NCBI GenBank assembly: GCA_935421135.1
Contig: OW285188.1
Coordinates: forward strand, 26,944,433 to 27,008,432
From: Bugulina stolonifera
Taxonomy: Eukaryota > Bryozoa > Gymnolaemata > Cheilostomatida > Bugulidae
Direction of reading: 5' to 3'
DNA length: 64,000 nucleotides
The position numbers and the translations under genes are program-made. Below are positions 45,841-64,000 of the stretch, one piece after another. Position 1 is the stretch's first letter; each line of letters begins with the position of its first letter. The notes below the pieces were generated by a model that worked only from the letters and a program-made list of their open reading frames with translations, did no database searches and was not told where the DNA came from.

Positions 45841-46149
45841 TAAACTTTGAGACCATTCAACAAGTAGCATGGTCCAGATGTTCCTAAGTCGAAAATAAAA
45901 AATCAGAACTAAATAAATTGCATAAAAAACATCACAAATGAAAACAAACCCGGAATTATGGAAGAAAAGGTATAATGCGAAAATACCAATGAACGTCAAC
46001 AATATTTGTTTTTAATCCCGAACGAGTAAATCAATTAGATGTAAATAGAGATCAGTTACAGCCTGCGTTCCCAGAATTTTCCAAATTCAATACTAGAATG
46101 ACACAATTGTTACCGAGAGGCATTAGAGCATTGAAGTACTGCTCTATGG

Positions 46150-46209
46150 CAAAGATAGTGGAAGGGAAGATCAGACACTCAGGCCAAAAACTATCTTCCA
46201 CTATCTTTG
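46150..46209. repeat. 15-bp perfect inverted repeat upstream of PRPF4B
   Basis: CAAAGATAGTGGAAG (46150-46164) and CTTCCACTATCTTTG (46195-46209), loop 30 bases, about 140 bp before the PRPF4B start codon. Confidence 0.8.
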
Positions 46210-46351
46210 TCTATGGTACTGCTTAATGACCCTGACTCTAAACGACGCCCTCTGGTGGTACAGCATAGTCTTTGAAAAACGAAAATTCCATCCTAAAATA
46301 TCTGGTCACACAACTTGCTGCCAGAAACACATTTTTTTATATTAGGTAGTT

Positions 46352-54573
<8,222 letters not shown>

Positions 54574-56300
54574 GTACTGACAGGATATGACACGTAGTTC
54601 ATACCTACCCAAGGAGCTATTGTAGTTAGAGATAAGATACAAAGTAATAACAGTTACAGTCTAATTACTGTATTACATATAGCTCACTGTATAAACTGTA
54701 TAGACATATGTATATGGTGAAGACAGAACAGGTTGGCTCACATATAGCCAACATATATACTTACTGATATATAGAGTATATAGGGAGTACACTGTCTCCA
54801 CACACAATCTATACACAACATTTATAATAGGAATAATTACATGTATACATTACACTGATATATTATTGTAATTAAATGCACTATTCTGAAAAGCAATACT
54901 GTGTAACTGTTTTGTTATTTCTATTGTATCAACTGACCAGTGGAATTCAAGGCTTTGATTGGCTGCTTATATGTCATTGAGAGCATTGATTGGCTGACTC
55001 GGAAAAGACGTATTGAACATAGCCGCTGATAATGCTAGATCAGTCTACTACATTAGAACTGTTGGCTGGTAAGAGGGGTCTTCAAAACACTGATGGGTGT
55101 CCCATTACCCCCATCCTACCCACACCAAACATTACTATACTGTCTACTGATATGTACACACTTGACTGAGTTTAGGTAGATCTGGTACCCCCCCCCCCCC
55201 ACTCTCTCTAAGGTAGCCCTATAGTGGATGCCATAAACATCAGCTATAAAAACTACATTCCGCCCAGACCTTTGGGTTTATGCTCCTTTGTTTCATATCA
55301 TAAGCATCAACTAGACTAGACGAAGTTACATGCTTTTTACTTGTAAAACTTCAGAAATTGTGTTACTGTTCACCTTCTCAGTCTACCCTAGTGCATAGAT
55401 ACAATTAGCAATGGTGTCTACATAAGCTCATGATACATACATGTAAACTTGCTGCTGCCAATACTGGGAAGTAGTTCAGTTGTAGTTATTGCTATGTGAT
55501 GGTATTGCAGGCCTGACTGCAGGAGTGACCCATGATTGGCATTGAGCCAGCATACTACAGCCAGCAGCGCTGACTCTCCTAATCTGCACTCTAGCACTGC
55601 ACTCTGATGTGGAGATACAATAGTAACCACTTGTCAACATGTTTCAGGTTTTATATATAACTGTGTATTACACTTTGTATCTGTGACTGCTATATTTATA
55701 CATGCGTACATGTACATGTGCTGTATACATTGTACATGCGTACATGTACTGTATACATTGTACATGGTGCATGGTTGTATTTGTGTTTACTCATTGAGTA
55801 TAATACTACTACTCACAGCCTGGAACTGTGCACCCTGTTCAAACTGTACTGTACTAAACACGTGGTAAGTTGATTTCCAATTTTTAACCACAGTAAGTAA
55901 GCAGTATACAGTTACTGCTGATTATTTCATGTAATTTTATTCTACCTAGAAGTCAGCATATGATCCTCTCTAGTTCTTGTGTAGGTGTTGTATTGTATTT
56001 TAGGGTGCTCTAGAGATGGGCCGTGATACTCCACTTATTTACTACCTACTGGAATGCTGTAACTGGTTAGTGGAAACTGATGTCTGCAAATGAACTGGCG
56101 ATATCCATCAATATCAACCTGCAACGTACACTTAACTTCAGATGTTATTGTTATTCTATAATCTGTTGTAGGCTGTTAATTATAGGGTCAAGGTGGGCAT
56201 CTTCCTCTGACTGATGGATAGAAAGTAAATAAAACATTGAGGAAATCTGGTTGTTATAGAGGTGAGTTGGTTATTTACTCTCATTGGTTGGGTGGTGGTG

Positions 56301-56380
56301 TTTGTCCTCTCTCATAAAGAACAGAGAGAGAACATCTTCAATAGCTCATGTGGAGTTGTATTACCACACACAGAACCTAC
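56301..56380. repeat. Dispersed repeat family 3, copy A
   Basis: CCTCTCTCATAAAGAAC, AGAGAGAGAACA and TGTGGAGTTGTATTACCACA..CAGAACCTA are repeated in the same order at 57246-57360. Confidence 0.65.
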
Positions 56381-57245
56381 TACGGGGCTGTATGAGAATA
56401 ACACTGCTGTTTGTTTGTTGTGTATTGTAGGGAAGTCTTCAGCAGTGTATATATGCATACTTTAATATTATTTGGAATATTTCCTTTAGGCAGGATATTA
56501 GAAAGTGAAGGCTGAGAGATGTGCTGCCAGCAACTGAAAGCTGTCTAAATGTGGTTCCTGAGGAGGAAGATATTATGTTCCTTCTCTGCATGGACATCAA
56601 CCAGTAGTTTAGATTCGCACAAGTGTGAACACACTCTTAGTCTAACAATACCCTATTTTGTACTGCATGCTAAAAACTAAAGAAAGCTGTTTTGGTTTAT
56701 TATTTTATATGCTGTATGCCACTCCATCTATTTTTGTACAGTTTAGTAATAAAATAGTGTAAGGGAGTATGAGGTACTTTGCGCTGCATGTTAGGCAGTT
56801 AGGTGGGGTTGTCTGTACCTTTTCTATTTGATCTGGAGTGAGGGCAACTTTGAGAACATATTTTCCACACTCACTGTACATTGGTAGATAGGCTTGCCTG
56901 TGAGTGTGTGCTAAGATTGTTTCAATCATTGCCCTAATTTTTCCTGAACAGAGCATGTTTATTAGTCTTATTGTCTATTACTAACTATGACTAATATAGT
57001 ACCATACTAGTACCATACTAGTACCAAGGAACTTGTGCATTTTGTTACAACTACAATAAATACTATCTACTATCAAATATTTATTATTGCATCACATTAT
57101 GAGCGTGTTATATGTGAACCAATCATCAACAAGGGACATGAGCACATTGAAAATAAGTGATGGCTAACAGCTCAATTGTACAACGTGTGTGATGTATGCG
57201 TCAAAGCTTACAAATTCATGGGCACTTCCAAGCTTTCAGTTGAAA

Positions 57246-57360
57246 GTTGTCTTCTCTCATAAGGAACTGTGAGCGGGGAGAGAGAGAACAACTTACAATG
57301 AGCAATAGCTAGTGGGTGCATATACAGGTTGTGGAGTTGTATTACCACGCACAGAACCTA
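57246..57360. repeat. Dispersed repeat family 3, copy B
   Basis: CTTCTCTCATAAGGAAC, AGAGAGAGAACA and TGTGGAGTTGTATTACCACG..CAGAACCTA, with an internal insertion relative to copy A. It ends about 240 bp before the BICD start codon. Confidence 0.65.
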
Positions 57361-57603
57361 TGACTAAAGCTTCTCTCGGAACCCTACGTAAATTCCCCCG
57401 GTCATATGGGGCGTTGGAAACAGTCTAAAACTAGAGCGTCGGCAGCGGCGAGATTACGCGAGTTCTAAATAAGAAACAGTAGCGTAAATCCAAATTTTGT
57501 GTTAAAATGCTATTCTATTGAATGGAGAGCTTTATGCAGAGACAACATATTGATATTATAGTATCATTGCTAACACCAGGGCTGTGTTCTCATCTCCACA
57601 ACA

Positions 57604-60600
57604 ATGGAGGGAACATACAGTATAAACACAAGTTCTGAAGAGCTCTACTTAGAACTCTCGCGGCTCCAGAAGGAGATTGAAGAGGTCAACCAGCACAAAA
57701 TTCAGGCAGCGGAGTACGGTCTGGCTGTTCTGCAAGAGAAGCAACAGCTACAAGAGCAAGTAGATCAATTGGAGCTCATCAATGAGCAAACTAGTGTAGA
57801 ATTACAGCATCTTAAACAGGTGAATATTTTACAATATTAATATAAATATATACTATAGTTCTCGTATCGATTATCGAAATAATCGGACAGCAACAGCAAA
57901 GAAAATCACAAATCAAATCTAATCGAAGTACAAATGGTTAGATAAACCTAGCCTACTTGATCCAAAAAAGAAAGACAAAGCACTTCTACAAAGCTGAGGC
58001 CAGGCTAAAACTCAATCTTAGCATACTAATAATTATAATAGCAACAATATAAATATTTAATCTAATGTAGGCTATTTAGGCTAGCCTATAGGCCTATAAA
58101 TAGTGAATGATACTCATACTGATTTGATTAACTAAAATAGAGATGTAGGCCTAATAATTTTGACCTTGTTGAGGATTGTTTTATTATACTTTTAGTAAAT
58201 GTGTGGGAAAGTATTGTAACAACAATAGTGTAATCGGTACGGTAGTCGATGTTTGAAGTGATGGTGCATGGGGGTACAACTACATGCAGTAAATACACTG
58301 GTGGCCGGGGTCCCAGACCCCGTTTGGGATGATGGGGCTGCTATGTCTTCAAACCCCCAGTCGTTTTGGCTCAGTTGCGCTGCACCCTCGACTGGGAGTG
58401 TACCCACCTCAAATGGTTTACTTCTAATATCAACAATATTAATATCAAGCACAAAATTTGTATCGAAAGCGTAAGTAGGCCTATATTGCATGTCCAACCG
58501 TGACATTGTAGGTTAAGGTCATATGTGCATTGTAGATGAATACCCAAGAACTTGTCTGTGGTGAATTAAGCCTATACTCCAAGATTTTTTTTAGTTTGGT
58601 AATTTACTTTGTTCTTTTAGACTACTTATTTTCTATGTGGTAGAATGATCACTAGGAAGACATGGCAGAAATCAATTGTAGAATTGGTTATAATATTATT
58701 TTATAGTCCTTTGCTTTACACAATTACCAAGTCAGGATATTAAAGGTTATTAGAGTTTGGTACGAATTTTGTAGATAATTGCATTATATGCCTTTACTGT
58801 AGTCTACCTGTTTGTAGGCATTGGCTAAACATGAAGTCTCCAGTAAGTTGGAGAAACACATTAACTCTGTAGAAGAGGAACAACTAATCTTAGAGAAGAA
58901 CTCCAAAGAGGAGGAATATAAACGTTTACTAAGTCAGCTACAATCAGAACTAAAATTGACTAAGCAGAAACTAGAGGTCTTGCAGACTGATGAACCTGTG
59001 CATTTAGGCTTTGCCGATAGGCTAGAGGAAGCTGAGGTGGAGAAGGTCTCATTACGTAAAGACATTAGGGAATATAAGCAGCGTGAATCTCGTATACTCA
59101 GTGACTACTCAGAGTTGGAGGAAGAGAACATTAGTCTACAGAAACAGGTGCTAAACCTTCAGCGTGAGCAGGTTAGTATGCAGGCTGTGCATACGGTAGG
59201 CTATAGGCTTATACCTACACCTGTATGTGTATGTCAGGTTTCTATCATGCAGGTCTAAATGCTTACAAATTTTGTGAAAACTCCTAGCCCGTTACCTTCA
59301 GACAGGTTGTACATTGTAAGCTATATAGAATTAGTGTACTGTTTATTTTCTGCTAATTTTGTCTTTTTTGTCATTCTTCATGATAATTTCTCAGTGGATT
59401 AACTGATTACCCTCCTGTAATCCAGTAATGATAAGGGCTTACTGAGTGTCATTTGGAATTACAAGGTTTTTACATTGCTACTTAGTAACATAGTTCAGTA
59501 TGGATTATATATTATACTGTAATTACGCAATCATGTCCATTTGGTATTGGAGGCTGTGCTGACATTACAGACAGCCTAGTAGTAGTCTGCATTCAACTGA
59601 CTAATGTAGGTTGCAGTGGAACAGCTAATATGGGAAAAAGAGAGGCTGAAGGAAGAGGTAGACCTTCAGAAAGCCCAGAACCAGGACCTCCAACACCTTA
59701 AACATATTGTAGAGAACAATCTAGAAGAATCCATCAAGAACCTGGCCCAGGAGAGAGAGGTCTGAAACCATAGACTGTGTACTAGTAGTGCAGTAGTATT
59801 GTACTAGTAGTGCAGTAGTATTGTGCTAGTAGTGCAGTAGTATTGTGCAGTACCTAGTGTACACCACAGTGTGTTACCAATCAGTGTAGTTTTCTTAATC
59901 TGTACTCTCCCCACCTCTACCACCACCTCTCATCGTACTCTCATTAGACTAAGTGGTAGGACATGTAATAGACCTACAGTGTAAGTGTACAAGTATATTA
60001 TATTATCATGTACTTTCTTAGATACAGGGCTAACAATTCATCGAGTTGATACAATGACCATGTAGATATACAAGTCATGTAATAAATATCACTTTGTACA
60101 GTACCCTGGAATCCTAACTGTATGCTGCCATATGGTATAACCTATATAAGTGTATTCCACCCTCTAGCTCTAGGACACACACACACAGCACATACAATAC
60201 TATATGCTGTATCCAGTGAACTACCCTCACCCCCAGCCTACACTCCTACTAACACACCTCTACACTGTACAGTCATTATACACTCTACTCTTGCTACACT
60301 TTACATATCAATGTGATAGACTGTGTAGGAATAGAAGTTGAGTCTGTAATAAACTACACATACTAGTGATAATACACATCACACACCCTGAGTGCACATT
60401 GGTTTATATCATGTGCCCATACAAGCACTGTGTATTCATATACCTAGCCTATGATTATACTAATACTATGCCCTGTACAGTAATTAGATAAATACTACTC
60501 TAATCTCCACCTTAATCTTTTGTGAGAATTGTTTTGATTTAATACATAATATGCAGCACAATAAGCTGACTGTTGAATGGCTATTGATTTCAACCATTCT

Positions 60601-63600
60601 ATCATAAAATGGGTGTAAATATAGTATATAGTATATAATAGTAATTGGTCTAGCTATTAGTGTCTAATCACCGCACAGTACATATAATGTCTCTAATATG
60701 AGCTTAGTCTGGCTGTACATATTATTCACATTCAATGAATGGTATAGATTTCTACTGACAGGGAATGTAATGTGCTTGTCATTGCCATGTCCATATTACA
60801 CTGTGTATATACAGTGTATTATATACATCCTCCATTTACTCTATGGAATACACCTCTACTCTGTAGACAGTGACATTAGTAGAAGTGGTAGTAGTATGTA
60901 CTATCTTAGCCCTGTCAATACAACATCCAGCTGCTACTATGTACTAGGCTACTTGTTATCAATGTAAGATTGTGGAGAGGGTTGTCTGCTCTGTTAAACC
61001 TACTAGTAACTAAAGCTACACTCTCCCTGTACTATATGGTGACATGCAGAGATCATTGCCTGGCCTGTAGATTAGTGTAAGTCTACAACGACCTCTCTAT
61101 TTACCTGATGTCTACCTGTCTACAGATGAGACACCAACTGCAGCGAGAGTATGATGAGTTGAAGACGCAGGAAGCCATATTTACTCTAAACAAGATGGCG
61201 CACCTCACGGGTATCAGCTCAGATATATTTGATATGAACCAATCAGAAGAGGGCTCACTGACCACTAGTGACCATGATGATGATGGAAGCTGTAATGAAG
61301 GTACTTAAGCATATTTGCCTTCAGGCATATTGTAGTACATGGCATGCATATTGTATTACATGTACGAGTATATTCTTCTATTCTATTACAGACTGTGTTG
61401 ACAAGTCCAGAGTATATGTGTACTTCTAATACCTGTATTATATGCTACAGACTCTGGTGACATGTCCAGAGTAAGAGCACATAAGCCGTGTGGAGGAGGG
61501 GATCTATTCAGTGAAATACATATGTCTGAGATTAGTAAGTTTGAGGAGCTTCTGGCTGCGGCAGAGAAGGAGAGAGATGAGCAGATGGAGAGGTGTAAGA
61601 GTTTGGAGAGCAGGCTAGCAGGTACACGTTTGTGCACTGTAGTACTAGATGTATACACTGTAGTACTAGATGTATACACTGTAGTACTAGATGTATACAC
61701 TGTAGTACTAGATGTATACACTGTAGTACTAGATGTATACACTGTAGTACTAGATGTATACACTGTAGTACTAGATGTATACACTGTCGTACTAGATGTA
61801 TACACTGTAGTACTAGATGTATACACTGTAGTATCAGATGTGTACACTATAGTACAAGATGTATACACTGTAGTACTAGATGTATACACTGTAGTACTAG
61901 ATGTATACACTGTAGTACTAGATGTATACACTGTAGTACTAGATGTATACACTGTAGTATCAGATGTGTACACTATAGTACAAGATGTATACACTGTAGT
62001 ACTAGATGTATACACTGTAGTACTAGATGTATACACTGTAGTACTAGATGTATACACTGTAGTACTAGATGTATACACTGTAGTACTAGATGTATACACT
62101 GTAGTACTAGATGTATACACTGTAGTACTAGATGTATACAATGTAGTACTAGATGTATACACTGTAGTATCAGATGTGTACACTATAGTACAAGATGTAT
62201 ACACTGTAGTACTAGATGTATACACTGTAGTACTAGATGTATACACTGTAGTATCAGATGTGTACACTATAGTACAAGATGTATACACTGTAGTACTAGA
62301 TGTATACACTGCAGTACTAGATGTATACACTGTAGTACTAGATGTATACACTGTAGTACTAGATGTATACACTATAGTACTAGATGTATACACTGTAGTA
62401 CTAGATGTATACACTGTAGTACTAGATGTATACACTGTAGTACTAGATGTATACACTGTAGTACTAGATGTATACACTGTAGTACTAGATGTATACACTG
62501 TAGTACTAGATGTATACACTGTAGTATCAGATGTGTACACTATAGTACAAGATGTATACACTGTAGTACTAGATGTATACACTGTAGTACTAGATGTATA
62601 CACTGTAGTACTAGATGTATACACTGTAGTATCAGATGTGTACACTATAGTACAAGATGTATACACTGTAGTACTAGATGTATACACTGCAGTACTAGAT
62701 GTATACACTGTAGTACCAGATGTATACACTGTAGTACTAGATGTATACACACTACATGTTGTATTAGGTGTATATGCTGTGTATAATACATGTACTCACG
62801 TACAATTATATATCGGTGTATCTATAGGTACAGAAGAGGAATTGTCAGCTGCGAAAATCTTAGCTGAGGCCAGTAAACTTGTTAAAGAAGTAGATGTCAG
62901 TGAGTTGAGTATAGAGGATGATGCCGAGGAGAGAATTACAGCTGAAGAGGTCAAGCTACAGAAACAAAAGGTACATATATTACACACACTATATTATATA
63001 TTACAGCCTCACTATGTTATATATTACACACTATATTATTATATATTACACACTCTATATTATATATTACACACTCTATATTATATATTACACGCTCTAT
63101 ATTATATATTACACGCTCTATATTATATATTACAGCCTCACTATGTTATATATTACAGCCTCACTATGTTATATATTACAGCCTCACTATGTTATATATT
63201 ACACACTCTATATTATATGTTACACACACTATATTATATATTACACACACTATATTATATATTACACGCTCTATGTTATATATTACACGCTCACTTATCA
63301 GGTTGCTGAATTGGAAGAGAAAGTTTTTGGATATGTGAAGAAAATAAAAGAGATGAAGGAGTCGTCTACTCTCAAGAAAAATATGCAAGAATCTCTAGTC
63401 AGAGTAGTCAGCTCTCTATCTGGTATATACGAGATGCTGTGTCAAGCTAACAATGAGACCCCTAACAGGTACTACCTACTCTCATACAGCCCACTAACTT
63501 GGCCTATGTACCGTGTAATGTGTTACAGTGTATTGTTCATGTATTGCAGTAAACTCTACACACAGTACAATGTTTCTTGGAGTTGTCGCCCCTTCCCTCT

Positions 63601-63950
63601 AATAGTTGGTGATTTGATGCATGTGCTTAGGCTGCCTAGTATATAACTCAGTAGCCTGTGATGCACCTAGGTGATATATTACATGTATAACTCAGTAGCC
63701 TGTGATGCACCTAGGTGATATATTACATGTATAACTCAGTAGCCTGTGATACACCTATGTGATATATTACATGTATAACTCAGTAGCCTGTGATACACCT
63801 AGGTGATATATTACATGATTGTATTGTGTACGTATAGACTGATGCAGGAGCACTCTCAGCTGGGTATAAATGTATCGGCGGCAACAGACAGTGTATGTAA
63901 TGGCAGTGTGTCAACTAGCTTAGTGTCAGCTGCTGTCAGTAGTAGCTCAG
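57604..63950 (+). CDS. BICD: Bicaudal-D homologue (dynein-dynactin cargo adaptor), 5' part, 3' end outside window
   Basis: Exons: 57604-57819, 58818-59171, 59610-59759, 61126-61300, 61451-61621, 62828-62970, 63302-63468, 63838-63950, all in phase (about 496 codons), continuing through a donor at 63951. Context ACAATGG supports the start. The chain is almost entirely heptad-rich coiled coil. The dynein light-intermediate-chain binding CC1 box is seen as IQAAEYGLAVLQEKQQL (AAEYG at residues 35-39). Other conserved BICD blocks are DIREYKQRESRILSDYSELE, EENISLQKQV, a Spindly-type DLFSEIHMSEI in exon 5, and CQANNETPNR at the exon 7/8 junction. BICD links dynein-dynactin to vesicle, mRNA and nuclear cargo. 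The exon 3 donor (GAG|GTCTGA) is weak. The cargo-binding C-terminal coiled coil is not in the window. Confidence 0.94.
59790..59852. repeat. 22-bp repeat (AGTAGTGCAGTAGTATTGT) x 3
   Basis: Three tandem copies about 30 bases after the BICD exon 3 donor. Confidence 0.85.
61622..62755. repeat. 21-bp minisatellite (TGTATACACTGTAGTACTAGA) x about 53 in BICD intron 5
   Basis: Begins about 15 bases after the exon 5 donor at 61621. Because 21 is a multiple of three and the unit lacks stops in several frames, it gives open frames of 615, 454 and 384 codons on both strands (YTVVLDV repeats on plus, YTSSTTV on minus). A variant block with GTATCAGATGTGTACACTAT recurs about six times, showing block duplication. 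Confidence 0.97.
62985..63297. repeat. Minisatellite (TATATTACACACTCTATATT) in BICD intron 6
   Basis: About 15 units of 19-22 bp with ATATTACAGCCTCACTATGT variants, ending immediately before the exon 7 acceptor at 63301. Confidence 0.93.
63640..63818. repeat. 45-bp minisatellite x 4 in BICD intron 7
   Basis: Unit contains ATAACTCAGTAGCCTGTGAT and ATATATTACATG. It ends about 20 bases before the exon 8 acceptor at 63837. Confidence 0.95.
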
Positions 63951-64000
63951 GTAAGCCACCCTATCTCTACATACATGTATATACATATTATATATATACA

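Larger units (their letters stand above)
44119..46351. other. Divergent intergenic region between ECI2 and PRPF4B
   Basis: Holds the upstream regions of both genes. No exon recognised. It contains one copy of dispersed repeat family 2 (45745-45840) and a 15-bp perfect hairpin at 46150-46209. The stretch 44860-45450 has no identifiable feature. Confidence 0.55.
54574..57603. other. Intergenic region between PRPF4B and BICD
   Basis: No exon recognised. It contains a C tract at about 55190-55200, a two-copy TGTACATGCGTACATGTACTG-like repeat near 55700-55765, and two copies of dispersed repeat family 3 (56301-56380 and 57246-57360). The 200 bp before the BICD start (57400-57600) are richer in CG dinucleotides, as expected for a promoter/5' UTR. 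Confidence 0.55.

Noticed and set aside
58192..58506. Minus-strand open frame of 104 codons (SQNDWGFEDIAAPSS)
   Set aside because: It lies in BICD intron 1 with no similarity that I recognise, no clear splice partners and a compositional bias; it may be a transposon scrap.
61386..62786. Open frames of 454 (minus) and 384 (plus) codons
   Set aside because: Products of the stop-free 21-bp array in BICD intron 5; exon 5 has a good donor at 61621 and joins exon 6 in phase.

Overview
The window is animal (metazoan) nuclear DNA. It is AT-rich and carries intron-containing genes with GT..AG junctions that join in phase. Five recognisable eukaryotic protein families are present: an alpha-arrestin, a full-size ABCA-type ABC transporter, an ACBP-enoyl-CoA isomerase (ECI2), the spliceosomal kinase PRPF4B and the dynein adaptor Bicaudal-D. 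Compact exons, short introns, heavy minisatellite content and sequence divergence suggest a non-vertebrate, perhaps an early-branching marine invertebrate such as a sponge. That taxon call is inference only.

Layout. (1) 113-6229, minus: complete 8-exon alpha-arrestin (ARRDC2/3/4-like), 424 aa. (2) 6230-12382: intergenic, no gene seen, with several tandem arrays and two copies of a dispersed repeat. (3) 12383-38540, minus: complete 37-exon ABCA5-like transporter of 1892 aa (TMD1-NBD1-TMD2-NBD2 plus a roughly 200-aa extra C-terminal tail). Its 4.2-kb intron 6 holds an unrelated gene on the plus strand (32645-34374, 525 aa, unknown family). (4) 38541-40052: intergenic, with a tRNA-derived SINE and a 32-bp array. 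(5) 40053-44118, minus: complete 10-exon ECI2, 432 aa. (6) 44119-46351: divergent intergenic region. (7) 46352-54573, plus: complete 12-exon PRPF4B, 916 aa, with a degraded non-LTR retrotransposon in intron 1. (8) 54574-57603: intergenic. (9) 57604-63950 and beyond, plus: Bicaudal-D homologue, eight exons seen (about 496 codons), 3' end outside the window. Exon chains were assembled by hand; each complete chain sums to a multiple of three and every junction preserves frame.

The genes do not form a pathway; this is a normal gene neighbourhood. Its most striking property is the repeats. Dozens of private minisatellites fill the introns, many start or end within a few tens of bases of a splice site, and several contain copies of the exon edge plus the splice signal itself (near 28973, 18977, 15065, 41954 and 61451). 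The best candidate for something unusual is therefore a process of junction-seeded tandem duplication, or the splicing consequences of it, rather than a new protein system.
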